From: CAZWDL01 sp964632995
GTDB taxonomy: Bacteria > Bacteroidota > Bacteroidia > Chitinophagales > Saprospiraceae
Direction of reading: 5' to 3'
Length of the DNA: 15,784 nucleotides
Assembly: GCA_964632995.1 (NCBI GenBank)
Contig: CAZWDL010000148.1
Location: 1 to 15,784, forward strand
Positions 1-7,391 of the stretch are shown one piece after another. Below the pieces are notes generated by a model. The model did not search any database. It was not told the origin of the DNA and saw only the letters and a list, made by a program, of their open reading frames with translations. Position 1 is the first letter of the stretch. The number at the start of each line of letters is the position of its first letter. A program made the position numbers and the translations under genes.

Positions 1-240
1 ACAGATGAACCGTAGAAGTAGCCAAAACCGGACTTGTGGGTAATCAACACACCTTTAATATACTCCAGACTTCCCGCTCCATTCCCTTACCGGCAAAGTT
101 TTGATTAATCTGAATGTGTAGGAAAACTTGCTCGTAAGAGGGGCAAATAAGATAAGCGTAATTGATGTTAAAAGCAAGGTAGAAATGATGGTTTCCTGTC
201 TTTATTGTAGCCACGCCGGCAATAGAACTGAAGCTATGGG

Positions 241-618
241 TTACTCCTCCTTCTGACTTTCCACATCCACCACCCAGCTCCCCATATTAATAAAGAGCCC
301 TTCTTCTACATCAAAATCACCCTGGATGAGGGGGTTGGCGTTGAATGCGGTGGGACTGCGAAAGATTTCCTCGCCTTTGTGTAAAACCTTGAAATAGAGA
401 TCGGGCAGTTCTTCACCCAATCCCCACTGACTGAACTGTCCGCTGTGAAAGCGAATGTCGACACAGCCTGAGGCGTCGGGAATTCCTTCTCCCAGGAAAT
501 CATCTTCGAGCATATCATTGTCGTAGAGTTGTACCCGGTAGTTTTCGCCCGACAGCGGTTCTTCGCCGTGTTTGTCAATCAGGCGCAAGCGTACATGTAT
601 ATAAGGTTTAAGATCCAT
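241..618 (-). CDS. Hypothetical protein, transthyretin/C2-like beta-sandwich
   Basis: A 125-residue protein with no signal peptide or membrane segment, so probably cytoplasmic. The ATG at 618-616 is the first in frame. The N-terminal half reads as a beta sandwich, with alternating hydrophobic residues followed by a YRVQLYDNDMLEDDFLGE stretch (about residues 27-44). That pattern, an acidic Asp-rich loop followed by G-x-x-D-x-x-G-x-x-D-I-R, resembles transthyretin-like and C2-like domains, in which a strand is followed by DDxLGE and TDxxG. The family match is by eye only and no function is claimed. The protein is strongly acidic. It is transcribed divergently from the membrane protein at 788. 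Downstream (1-240) I see no intact gene. It is most likely a real gene because strand pattern and composition look protein-like throughout. Confidence 0.72.
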   Translation of the reverse strand: MDLKPYIHVRLRLIDKHGEEPLSGENYRVQLYDNDMLEDDFLGEGIPDASGCVDIRFHSGQFSQWGLGEELPDLYFKVLHKGEEIFRSPTAFNANPLIQGDFDVEEGLFINMGSWVVDVESQKEE

Positions 619-694
619 CGTGTTTTTATTTAGCTATAGCGTAACCACAGGGAATTGTTCACAATATTGTCCTGCGCTCCGCCTATTTGGTCTG

Positions 695-724
695 TTTTAC
701 CTGGCCGGTTATCGGTTAAATTTG
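695..724 (+). promoter_or_regulatory. Putative Bacteroidota promoter for the 788-1135 gene
   Basis: TAAATTTG at 717-724 fits the Bacteroidota -7 consensus TAnnTTTG exactly. The -33 box is weak: a TTTT/TTTA stretch at 695-699 lies at 17-18 bp spacing, where TTTG at about 19-20 bp is expected. A start of transcription near 730 would leave a leader of roughly 58 nt before the ATG at 788. Confidence 0.4.
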
Positions 725-787
725 GGACAGCGGGGGTATCGGATTTATCTTACAGAAAATTTTTTATATCAATACACCCGTCCAACT

Positions 788-1135
788 ATGACTAATTTCG
801 ATCCGGATAACATCAAGCGCAGCAACATCGATCCCAAATGGATAGCGGTCATTTCTTATTTAGCACTCCCGGGATGGATTGTCGCGATGGTGCTCAACAA
901 CCCCAGAAGCGAGCTTGCTTCCTTTCACATTCGCCAGTCACTCGGTATTTTATTATTAGGCACGATTGCCGGTTTTGTTCACCGCATCCCCTTTGCCGGC
1001 GACCTGGCCTCTGCCACCGGCGGTATTCTCGTGCTCATTCTTTGGATCAGCGGTATGGTTGCAGCACTGAAAGGTGAAATTCGTCTCGCACCCATCTTGG
1101 GAGAATCCTTTCAGGATTGGTTTAAGGGAATTTAA
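788..1135 (+). CDS. Small polytopic membrane protein, DUF4870/Tic20-like (import component type)
   Basis: A 115-residue integral membrane protein starting at ATG 788. The same frame is open back to 620, but the -7 promoter box at 717-724 and the soluble, charged MTNFDPDNIKR start favour 788. Three or four hydrophobic segments are visible (about residues 17-36, 48-66, 72-98). Between the first two lies the family hallmark: polar residues ending in ELASFHIRQSLG, that is F-H-x-R-Q-S/A, as in DUF4870/Tic20-like proteins often named import component protein in Bacteroidota. The C-terminus (RLAPILGESFQDWF) also matches the family, which commonly ends in a P-x-(L/I)-G-x-x-F motif. The cellular role of bacterial members is unknown to me. 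The gene converges with csbD across a perfect hairpin at 1245-1282. Confidence 0.8.
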   Translation: MTNFDPDNIKRSNIDPKWIAVISYLALPGWIVAMVLNNPRSELASFHIRQSLGILLLGTIAGFVHRIPFAGDLASATGGILVLILWISGMVAALKGEIRLAPILGESFQDWFKGI

Positions 1136-1244
1136 TTGAAGGCGGAAGGCTTGCCCGACCAGATCGTGAAGCGGAATGGGCGGGCGGAAATCTGAATTAC
1201 CCCGCAATGCCCTACCGAGCGGTCAAACTTGCATCCCAAATCAC

Positions 1245-1282
1245 GAAGCCGCAAAGCGTACAGTTGATCGCTTTGCGGCTTC
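1245..1282. terminator. Perfect 14-bp hairpin between convergent genes, likely bidirectional terminator
   Basis: GAAGCCGCAAAGCG (1245-1258) and CGCTTTGCGGCTTC (1269-1282) are exact reverse complements with a 10-nt loop. The hairpin lies between the ends of the plus-strand membrane protein (1135) and the minus-strand csbD (1352). Neither side has a clear T-run, so it is not a textbook intrinsic terminator. Its position between convergent stops makes a bidirectional termination or 3'-end protection role likely. Confidence 0.65.
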
Positions 1283-1351
1283 ATCGTTAACTTCAAAGCA
1301 TTTCAGAAAGAGCCCATCGAAACACTTATCAAGACTTCAATTCATTAATTC

Positions 1352-1543
1352 TTAAAGCTGATCGATAGCCTCTTTGATCTCTTCTTTGGTTTTGCCCAGT
1401 CTTTCCTGCAGCCGGCCAATGAGTTCATCTTCGCGGCCGCGTTCGTAGGTCAGGTCATCATCGGTCAATTCAGCGTATTGCTGCTTGAGCTTACCTTTGA
1501 TCTGTTTCCAGTTCCCACGGATTTTATCTTCTAAAGCTGACAT
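1352..1543 (-). CDS. CsbD family stress protein
   Basis: A 63-residue highly charged helical protein with the CsbD signature almost end to end: an N-terminal M-x-x-L-E-D-K-I-x-G-N-W-K-Q-I-K-G-K stretch, then TDDDL in the middle and a C-terminal GRLQERLGKTKEEIKEAI. The usual length of the family is 60-70 residues, so it is complete. CsbD proteins are induced in general stress responses (SigB regulon in Bacillus, similar behaviour in Proteobacteria), but their molecular function is unknown. It is the last gene of a run 2510-1352 with short gaps (37 nt after the DJ-1 gene), so it is probably cotranscribed with it. The hairpin at 1245-1282 follows its stop codon by about 70 nt. Confidence 0.93.
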   Translation of the reverse strand: MSALEDKIRGNWKQIKGKLKQQYAELTDDDLTYERGREDELIGRLQERLGKTKEEIKEAIDQL

Positions 1544-1580
1544 AGTTGAAGGTTTTTGTTAAAAAAATTGTCGGTGTGTA

Positions 1581-2144
1581 TTATCCTGCCGATTCCGGTA
1601 CTGCTTCGGCCACTTTATTCAATACTTCTGCGTTAAAGGCTTCCAGGTCGCGTGGTGAGCGGCTGCTGACCAGGTTGCGGTCAATGACCACTTCGCGATC
1701 GTGCCAGTTGGCGCCGGCGTTTTTCAAATCTGTCTGTATAGACGGATAGGAAGTCATCACGCGGTCTTTGAGGACTTTTGCCTCAATCAGCGTTTGAGCG
1801 CCATGGCAGATAGCCGCAACGGGTTTATCCGCTTTAAAGAAGCTGCGGATAAAGTCGATAGCATCCTTTTCCATACGCAGCTTATCGGGGTTGAGCACGC
1901 CGCCGGGCAGGACGAGCATGTGGTAGTCGTTGGGGTCGGCTTCCGAGAGCTGCATATCCACTTTAAAGTCTTTCCCCCAGTCGGTGTGTTGCCAGGAGCG
2001 AATGCTGTCGCCCTTCTTTTTCACCGGCGCAACCAGGTGGCAGGTAACGCCTTCTTTTTCCAGCGCTTCCCAGGGCGAGGTGAGTTCCACCTCTTCGAAT
2101 CCGTCGGTCGCCATAAAAGCGACGCGTTTATCTTGCATATTCAT
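1581..2144 (-). CDS. DJ-1/PfpI family type 1 glutamine amidotransferase-like protein
   Basis: A 187-residue single-domain protein of the PfpI/YhbO branch of the DJ-1 superfamily. Visible hallmarks are the N-terminal strand RVAFMATDGFEEVEL with the conserved acidic residue (Glu17 or Glu18), the PGG loop (about 80-82), and the nucleophile elbow AICHGAQ with Cys113 followed by His114. Family members are reported as stress-induced proteases, deglycases or glyoxalase-like enzymes. The exact activity cannot be told from sequence. The start is the ATG at 2144-2142, with a second ATG two codons later that could also be used. It is cytoplasmic, with no signal sequence. It lies between a small GNAT gene (44 nt upstream) and csbD (37 nt downstream), which supports a stress-response unit. 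Confidence 0.93.
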   Translation of the reverse strand: MNMQDKRVAFMATDGFEEVELTSPWEALEKEGVTCHLVAPVKKKGDSIRSWQHTDWGKDFKVDMQLSEADPNDYHMLVLPGGVLNPDKLRMEKDAIDFIRSFFKADKPVAAICHGAQTLIEAKVLKDRVMTSYPSIQTDLKNAGANWHDREVVIDRNLVSSRSPRDLEAFNAEVLNKVAEAVPESAG

Positions 2145-2188
2145 AATGTCGGGTTTTAGTTAAAATAATCAGGCTTGACTTACGCCCT

Positions 2189-2500
2189 TCACTTATCTCT
2201 AATGGCCTCATACTCGGGATGTTCATCGAGAAAACTTTCGACGAAAGGACAGGTACCGCGCACTTTATAGCCCTTTTTCCTTGCGTATTGCACTCCGTTC
2301 CTGACGATGGCGCGGCCGATGCCCTGATTGCGTAACGCTTCGGGAACGAAGGTATGGGTGAAGTCCATCACATCCACCTTTTCCCGCTCCAGAATCCGGT
2401 ATTTTAACTCGGCATTTGCAGTACCCTTTAATGGCAGCGTGAACTGTTGCTCATGAGGATCATGCCGGATGTCCAGCATCATTTTTTTCAGATCGATCAT
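2189..2500 (-). CDS. Small GNAT-like N-acetyltransferase (Acetyltransf_CG, PF14542 type)
   Basis: A 103-residue protein of the minimal GNAT class (YjdJ / At1g77540-like). The acetyl-CoA pyrophosphate-binding loop is visible as RNQGIGRAIV (about residues 57-66). The class-specific TCPFVESFLDEHPEY block follows (about 83-97), with Cys84 at the position of the conserved cysteine. These proteins are about 95-110 residues long, so the gene is complete. Substrates of the family are not firmly known. The ATG at 2500 is used; an internal ATG at codon 7 is an alternative. It starts only 9 nt after the stop of the succinate-semialdehyde dehydrogenase gene, so the two are almost certainly cotranscribed. 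Confidence 0.88.
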   Translation of the reverse strand: MIDLKKMMLDIRHDPHEQQFTLPLKGTANAELKYRILEREKVDVMDFTHTFVPEALRNQGIGRAIVRNGVQYARKKGYKVRGTCPFVESFLDEHPEYEAIRDK

Positions 2501-2509
2501 TAATTACTA

Positions 2510-3877
2510 TTACTTAATCCAGACCGTTTTAATATTGACAAACTCCTTAATGCCGTGGTGTGACAGCTCCCGCCCGTATCCGCTGATCTTAATACCGCCG
2601 AAAGGCAGCCGCGGATCGGATTTTACCAGGTGGTTGACAAAGCAGCAACCGGCTTCCAGTTCGCGGGCGGCGATGCGTTCTCCCCGCTCCAGATCGCGCG
2701 TAAAGACGCAGGCGCCCAGTCCGAAGTTGGAGGCATTGGCCAGTTCGATAGCTTCCGCTTCGTCTTTGGCGTGAATAACAGCCGCTACCGGACCGAAGAG
2801 TTCTTCCTCAAAAGCCGCCATACCGGGCCGTACATTGGTCAAAACGGTGGGCGGATAGTAGGCGCCTTCCCCTGCCGGAATCTGGCCGCCCAGCTCCAGC
2901 TTGGCGCCCTTTTCCAGGCTGCGTTCCACCTGATCGTGCAGCAGTTCGCGCAAATCCTCCCGCGCCTGCGGGCCGAGGTCGCTATCTTCCTTCATCGGGT
3001 CGCCCATTTTGGCGTTGCGCATTTTTTCCAGGAAGAGGCTTAGAAAGCTTTCATAAACCTCTTCCACAACGATAAAGCGTTTGGCGCCGATGCAACTCTG
3101 TCCAGCGTTCAGCAAGCGGCTGTTCTTGCACACTTCCGCAGCTTGTTCCAGGTCGGCATCCTCCAGCACGAGGTAGGCGTCACTGCCGCCCAACTCTAGT
3201 ACTGTCTTTTTCAGCTGCCGTCCGGCCTGTTCGGCGACGGCCCGGCCGGCCTTATCACTGCCCGTGAGCGTAGCCGCTCGCACCAGCGGGTGATCAATTA
3301 CGAATTCTACCTGATCGCTGCCGATCATCAAGTTGGTAAAGGTATGTTCCGGAAATCCGGCCTCGCGGAAAACATCCTCGATGGCCTGGGCACATCCGGG
3401 TACGTTAGAGGCGTGTTTGAGCAAGCCTACATTACCCGCCATCAGGTTGGGAGCGGCAAAGCGGAAGACTTGCCACAGCGGGAAGTTCCAGGGCATAACG
3501 GCCAGCACCACTCCCAGGGGCCGGTGGGTGACATAGCTTTTACTCGCATCGGTTTCGATATATTCGTCCTGCAGAAAATCACCGGCGTGCTCGGCATAGT
3601 AGCGGCACACCCAGGCGCACTTCTCCACTTCCGAGCGGGCTTCGTTGATCACCTTGCCCATCTCATGCGTCATCAGGCGGGCGTATTCTTCTTTGTTGGT
3701 TTCCAACACTCCGGCCGCCTTATTCATCAGTCTTGACCGTTCGGCAAAAGAGGTGCGACGCCAGCTTTGGAAGCGCTCATCGGCTTGCTCGATGTGTTTT
3801 TTAACCCCCTGGCGATCAAGCTGTTCATAAGCTTTTATCTTCTGCCCGGTTGCGGGATTGATGGCTTCTACAGTCAT
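2510..3877 (-). CDS. Succinate-semialdehyde dehydrogenase, YneI/Sad type
   Basis: A complete aldehyde dehydrogenase of 455 residues from ATG 3877. The frame extends two codons to a TTG at 3883, but the ATG is the more likely start. Numbering from that TTG, the visible catalytic set is PWNFP with Asn133, the LELGGSDA motif with Glu230, and the nucleophile in GQSCIGAKRF with Cys264. The order and the short N-terminus (MTVEAINPATGQ) match the YneI/Sad group, which oxidises succinate semialdehyde to succinate with NAD(P)+. Other short-chain aldehydes are possible. It is cytoplasmic. It follows the broken mscS gene by 13 nt and precedes the GNAT gene by 9 nt. No GABA transaminase gene is nearby, so the source of the aldehyde is open; detoxification of reactive aldehydes would fit the stress neighbours. 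Confidence 0.9.
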   Translation of the reverse strand: MTVEAINPATGQKIKAYEQLDRQGVKKHIEQADERFQSWRRTSFAERSRLMNKAAGVLETNKEEYARLMTHEMGKVINEARSEVEKCAWVCRYYAEHAGDFLQDEYIETDASKSYVTHRPLGVVLAVMPWNFPLWQVFRFAAPNLMAGNVGLLKHASNVPGCAQAIEDVFREAGFPEHTFTNLMIGSDQVEFVIDHPLVRAATLTGSDKAGRAVAEQAGRQLKKTVLELGGSDAYLVLEDADLEQAAEVCKNSRLLNAGQSCIGAKRFIVVEEVYESFLSLFLEKMRNAKMGDPMKEDSDLGPQAREDLRELLHDQVERSLEKGAKLELGGQIPAGEGAYYPPTVLTNVRPGMAAFEEELFGPVAAVIHAKDEAEAIELANASNFGLGACVFTRDLERGERIAARELEAGCCFVNHLVKSDPRLPFGGIKISGYGRELSHHGIKEFVNIKTVWIK

Positions 3878-3890
3878 AATCAAATGGATT

Positions 3891-4774
3891 TTATGTTTTA
3901 TTGTCCTTAGTCAGGGCTTTCAGGTCTGTTTCCTTGTAGTTCTTAATTTCCAGAATATCCGAAGGCAGGTAGTAGCCGGCATCCGAAAGTTCTTTGAGTA
4001 CCCTGGTCACCGCCAGGTTTTTAACGGTCGGTGCTGAAACCTCCGGGTCGAAAGCGTCGATCCAGTAGTAGCAGGTCAAATTGAGCGTACTAGCACCCAA
4101 ATCCTTGATCATTAAAAACGGCTCGCGAGGGGTGATCATTACGCCGGGCACCTACTTCAGGGTTTCGAGAATAACCTTACTGGCGTGCTCAATATCAGAA
4201 CCTTAGTCGAAACCCAGCGTAAAATCAAAGCGCAGATCCCCGTCAATGGTCAAGTTGATCAGCGGCTTTTTAATGATGCTGGCATTGGGAATGAAAATAT
4301 CCCGGCCGTCAGCCGTTTTGATGTGAACATACCGCAATGACATCGTCGAAACTTTCCCTTCAATGCCTTCCAGCGAGACGACATCTCCCACCTTGAAAGG
4401 CCGGTTAAAAGCCAGCATAATGCCAGCCGGAAAGTTCTCGCCGATATCTTTAAAGGCAAAGCCAAGGATGAAAGCCCCGACACCGGCGCCGGCCAGCAGA
4501 CTACCGGCCGTTCCCCCCAGACCGATCGTTTTTAGAAAAATGAGACCGGCGGCGATCAGGATCACCGCCTTGACCGTCTTTGACAGAAAATCAGCCAGCA
4601 GCGGATCGTCCATTCGTTTGACAAAACTTCGCTTTACTATTTTGCGCAGGCGAATTGATACCAAATAAAAAACCAGGAATACAATCATCTCAAAATAAAA
4701 TTCGGCAACAGAGCAATTAAAGCATCATAGTATCCCTGTATCTGCAACCGAATGTCTTGCCAAAAATTTTCCAT
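3891..4774 (-). pseudogene. Broken small-conductance mechanosensitive channel gene (mscS-like) with one frameshift and two in-frame stops
   Basis: Reassembled, this would be a protein of about 294 residues, the usual MscS length. The N-terminus starts at ATG 4774 (MENFWQDIRL, then QGYYDALIALLPNFIL) and loses frame at 4689-4690, where two bases stand in place of a codon. The frame resumes with MIVFLVFYLVSIRL at 4688. The pore helix region (AGSLLAGAGVGAFILGFAFKD) and the start of the beta domain (NRPFKVGDVVSLEGIEGKV) are well preserved. TAA at 4203-4205 falls after TLGFD, and TAG at 4152-4154 falls where LK-x-VPGV is expected. Both are in the same frame as the C-terminal part, which continues to TAA at 3891-3893. 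Three separate lesions argue for a real pseudogene and not one sequencing error. The fragment 4688-4203 could still make a truncated channel. Confidence 0.9.
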
Positions 4775-4776
4775 CC

Positions 4777-4805
4777 TATTGAGTTTTTCGAAAAAATACT
4801 CAATA
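4777..4805. repeat. Near-palindrome at the start of the mscS pseudogene
   Basis: TATTGAGT (4777-4784) and ACTCAATA (4798-4805) are exact inverted repeats. The sequence between them is itself almost self-complementary (TTTTCGAAAA), so the whole block is a palindrome centred on the CG at 4789-4790 with a 3-nt bulge on one side. It lies directly before the ATG at 4774 and about 30 nt after the stop of the 69-residue membrane protein. It could be an operator or a leader/terminator hairpin. Confidence 0.5.
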
Positions 4806-4834
4806 TGCAGGAAAAAAGCATTTATCTTTCTTAA

Positions 4835-5044
4835 TTATCGGCGTCCGATCAATAAACCGGCGACAATCGCCACGCCCCCTCCTATCCAGTACCAAATAGC
4901 AGTTTGCCCGGGACTTTTACTCCCCGTTTCCACTTCCAATTGACCGACTTCTATCAACTCCTGTGACTCCTGATATTCGATGAAACCATAAATTACCGCA
5001 GCAACTCCAATAATAATCAGCAGAATAGATATAATCCTTTTCAT
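4835..5044 (-). CDS. Small two-helix membrane protein, DUF3185-like
   Basis: A 69-residue protein with two predicted membrane helices: residues about 4-22 (IISILLIIIGVAAVIYGF) and about 50-67 (YWIGGGVAIVAGLLIG). A short polar, acidic loop joins them (ESQELIEVGQLEVETGSKSP). The layout KxI-x-I-x-L-x-x-x-G-x-x-x-x-x-Y-G-x-x-x-x-x-S followed by a W-Y-x-I-G-G-G helix resembles DUF3185 proteins, whose function is unknown. The ATG at 5044 is the only sensible start. It lies between the DUF4142 lipoprotein gene, separated from it by a hairpin at 5121-5154, and the broken mscS gene, all on the minus strand. The family assignment is by eye. Confidence 0.75.
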   Translation of the reverse strand: MKRIISILLIIIGVAAVIYGFIEYQESQELIEVGQLEVETGSKSPGQTAIWYWIGGGVAIVAGLLIGRR

Positions 5045-5120
5045 AATGGGTCTTTTAAATTTACTATCATCCTCTACCGCAGTTATTTATGTCCCAGTGA
5101 AGTTTCAAGTTGGGGAAGAT

Positions 5121-5154
5121 CTTCCAGTTCCTGAAGGAAATCAGGACCTGGAAG
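5121..5154 (-). terminator. Intergenic hairpin after the DUF4142 gene
   Basis: CTTCCAGTTCCTG (5121-5133) pairs with CAGGACCTGGAAG (5142-5154) with one internal mismatch (12 of 13 positions) and an 8-nt loop. It starts 25 nt after the stop of the DUF4142 gene and lies about 75 nt upstream of the DUF3185-like gene. There is no T-run, so termination is likely but unproven; it may act as an attenuator or 3' stabiliser. Confidence 0.5.
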
Positions 5155-5178
5155 CTTAGGGTAAACTCCCAACAAATT

Positions 5179-5742
5179 CTAACTCAACTCCTCTGCCAGC
5201 CGCTGCGCTTCGTTCAGATGCACATATTGTTCTGATTTGATGCGCCGTGCAAAGTCCATAAGAGGCTCCAATTTACTATTTGCGATCAAGCTGTTGGTTT
5301 CGTCCTCAATCGCCTTGTGATAAGTCAATACTTCGCGCAGATACCTCTGGTCAAAAGTACGTGCTTCCGTTTCACGCAACTCCTCCAGTCTCTGGCTGAG
5401 CTCTTCAGGCAGAACGTCGGGTACAGGCAGCCGGTATTCTGTTGCCAGCTCCTGCATCCGGTTAAACAGCTCTTCATGATCCTTGCTAATCTCCTCAGCG
5501 AGGGTTCTCACATCCGGGTGTACGGCCCGGTCACTAGCTATTTCGGCGGCAGCCATCGAAAAGAGTGTATATTCAGCAAACTTTTTAATGAACTGGGCAT
5601 CCGCTTTCAATTGCGGTGCTTCCGGCATGGTTCTTTGCATTTCCTCATCTTCGGCAGCCGCCCGCTCGACGGGATCACTGCCGCCGCAGGCGTATACACC
5701 TGCCGTTAATAAAATGAGTGCTAAAATCTGATAAACCTTCAT
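5179..5742 (-). CDS. DUF4142 domain lipoprotein
   Basis: A 187-residue envelope protein. The N-terminus is a lipoprotein signal peptide ending in AGVYACGG, with Cys19 as the likely lipidated residue and an acidic stretch after it. Residues from about 48 to the end form a DUF4142 domain, a ferritin-like four-helix domain. Visible pieces are KFAEYTLFSMAAAEIASDRA (residues 55-74), the helix EEISKDHEELFNRMQELA with the conserved D-H, FDQRYLREVLTYHKAIEDE with the typical Y-H-x-x-x-x, and the closing helix with H-L-N-E-A. No function is established for the domain. It is common in Bacteroidota and Proteobacteria near stress genes. The gap to the next gene upstream (5773) is about 30 nt, so the two are probably cotranscribed. 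Confidence 0.9.
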   Translation of the reverse strand: MKVYQILALILLTAGVYACGGSDPVERAAAEDEEMQRTMPEAPQLKADAQFIKKFAEYTLFSMAAAEIASDRAVHPDVRTLAEEISKDHEELFNRMQELATEYRLPVPDVLPEELSQRLEELRETEARTFDQRYLREVLTYHKAIEDETNSLIANSKLEPLMDFARRIKSEQYVHLNEAQRLAEELS

Positions 5743-5772
5743 ATCGTATTAAAATTTAGTTTGTATTCTATT

Positions 5773-6258
5773 TTAGAAGTAGTAGCGTAAACCGATTCCC
5801 CCGCCGATATCTATATCCGTCTCTTCAATCAATTCCAGACGCGGCGTGATGCGGCCGTAGATCTCCAGCTTGTCGATCATGACTCCCAGGCCCAGCGTAC
5901 CGCTGATCCCTATACCGATTTCATTATCGAGGGTTTCATCATCTCCGCGGTCACGAATTCCAATAAATGCGCCGGGTCCGTAAAAGACATGGGCAATACC
6001 CTCATCACCCAGAGGTGATTCAAACAGCCCATGGCCATTGACAAAAAAGAAATCATCAAGATCCCAGGCGGCCAGCAGGTCCAGGTTCATCCCGTCCGGC
6101 CGGTAGAAGCGTATCGATAAACCTGTAGGCCTTCCTCCCTGTACGCCTATGCCCACATCGCCGGAGGCGCGTTGTGCCTGAGCAGGAACAAAGGTCATAC
6201 TCAGGAAAAAAACTATGGTTAGACAGCTTATGGTCAATTTTTTTTTCAATCCGTTCAT
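5773..6258 (-). CDS. Secreted beta-rich outer-membrane-type protein
   Basis: A 161-residue exported protein from ATG 6258; the frame also has a GTG one codon earlier. A Sec signal peptide is clear: MNGLKKK, a hydrophobic core to about residue 24, then PAQAQ with cleavage expected after Ala28. The mature part is rich in Gly and alternating hydrophobic/polar residues, and ends in GGGIGLRYYF with a C-terminal aromatic. These are typical of small outer-membrane beta-barrels, although about 130 residues would allow only 6-8 strands. I do not recognise a named family and claim no function. It sits just upstream of the DUF4142 lipoprotein gene, consistent with a shared envelope role. Confidence 0.82.
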   Translation of the reverse strand: MNGLKKKLTISCLTIVFFLSMTFVPAQAQRASGDVGIGVQGGRPTGLSIRFYRPDGMNLDLLAAWDLDDFFFVNGHGLFESPLGDEGIAHVFYGPGAFIGIRDRGDDETLDNEIGIGISGTLGLGVMIDKLEIYGRITPRLELIEETDIDIGGGIGLRYYF

Positions 6259-6370
6259 CACAAGACAGATTTATATAATCAGAATAAGTCTCTATTCCCC
6301 TATCAATCTTGTAACGAGGCTCCGACAGAGCATGTTCATTTACGAAGGTCATGACTATCCCTGAGCATTT

Positions 6371-7366
6371 TCATCCTGCCGCTTCCATCACCGGCATCAG
6401 TTCATCCTGGAATTTGTCTTCGTAAAGCTGTTGGAGCAACTGCCGGTCTTCTTTTTCCAGGCGGACGATATCGGAAGTATTCATCACGGCCTGTTTCGGC
6501 GTTTTGATGCCGGGAATAACGGTCGACACTTCCGGGAAACTCAGAATAAAACTCAGGGCCAGTCCCGCTTTGGTGATGCCATACTTTTCACGCAGGGCCC
6601 AGGCGGGCTCGAGGGCCGCGAGGGAGCGGCGCAGTACTTCGGGCGTAAGGCGGAAGGAGCGATGGTCGTTGGCGTCGAAACGGGCGGCGGTATCGAATTT
6701 TCCGGTGAGCAGGCCAAACTGCAGGGGCATGCGGGCGATGACGCCGTAACCTGCGGCCGACATTCGATTCAGCAGCGGAACGATGCGCTGATTGAGCATA
6801 TTCAGCACGACCTGAAAACCGTGGCCGATCTCATTCTCAAGTACATATTCCGCCTCCGGCTCCGGGTGGAAGGTATTGAGCGAAATGCCCCAGTAGCGGA
6901 CTTTTCCTTCTTCTACCAGCCGGTTCATAACCTCGATGCAGTCGCCTCCTCTCAGGTCGGACACTTTGGCCGTATGGAGCTGATAGTAATCGATAGTGTC
7001 TCGCTGCAGTCGAAGTAAGCTTTGCTCACAGGCCTCGCGGATATGGTGAGCGCTGTAATCGGTGTAAATTTCCGCATCGTCAGTCAGCCGGTGCCCGACT
7101 TTTGTAGCAACAATGACATCAGCATGATCACCAAAGGTTTCGCCGATGAGGGTCTCGGAGCGCCCCAGACCGTAGAAATTGGCGGTGTCAAAAAAGTTGA
7201 CGCCCCGCTCATAAGCGCGGCGCAGGGCCTCTACGGAAATAGTGTCTTCCGTACTCCCCCAACCAATGGGGGTATCGCCGGCCATCGCGCCGCCGCCGAT
7301 GCCCCAGGCGCCAAATCCTATTTCGCTTACTTTCAAATCGGTATTTCCAAATTGACGGTATTCCAT
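6371..7366 (-). CDS. Aldo/keto reductase
   Basis: A complete 331-residue NADPH-dependent aldo/keto reductase, the usual length for the YajO/IolS-like and voltage-channel-beta-like groups. The catalytic tetrad is visible: Asp60 (FFDTANFYG), Tyr65, Lys89 (VIVATKVGH) and His131 (DYYQLHTAK). The C-terminal cofactor-binding signature is present as STVIPGIKTPKQAVMNT. It reduces aldehydes or ketones to alcohols in the cytoplasm; the substrate cannot be inferred. It starts at ATG 7366 and is transcribed divergently from moaE across a 150-bp region that contains a long inverted repeat (7392-7463). The gap to the next minus-strand gene (6258) is about 110 nt. Confidence 0.93.
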   Translation of the reverse strand: MEYRQFGNTDLKVSEIGFGAWGIGGGAMAGDTPIGWGSTEDTISVEALRRAYERGVNFFDTANFYGLGRSETLIGETFGDHADVIVATKVGHRLTDDAEIYTDYSAHHIREACEQSLLRLQRDTIDYYQLHTAKVSDLRGGDCIEVMNRLVEEGKVRYWGISLNTFHPEPEAEYVLENEIGHGFQVVLNMLNQRIVPLLNRMSAAGYGVIARMPLQFGLLTGKFDTAARFDANDHRSFRLTPEVLRRSLAALEPAWALREKYGITKAGLALSFILSFPEVSTVIPGIKTPKQAVMNTSDIVRLEKEDRQLLQQLYEDKFQDELMPVMEAAG

Positions 7367-7391
7367 TTTTTCGGATATTCGTGTTAATAAA

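Noticed and set aside
44..239. Minus-strand open frame without ATG after the 241-618 gene (reads like SFSSIAGVATIKTGNHHF at its start)
   Set aside because: It is open for about 60 codons and looks mildly protein-like, but has no ATG until near its end and no recognisable motif. It could be a gene remnant; evidence is too thin to list.
620..787. N-terminal extension of the Tic20/DUF4870-like protein
   Set aside because: It contains the -7 promoter box and has no relation to the family; the ATG at 788 gives the expected start.
3891..4205. Stop-codon readthrough or recoding in the mscS gene
   Set aside because: Both TAA and TAG would need to be read as sense, there is no selenocysteine-type signal, and the same gene also carries a frameshift. 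Decay is the simpler explanation.
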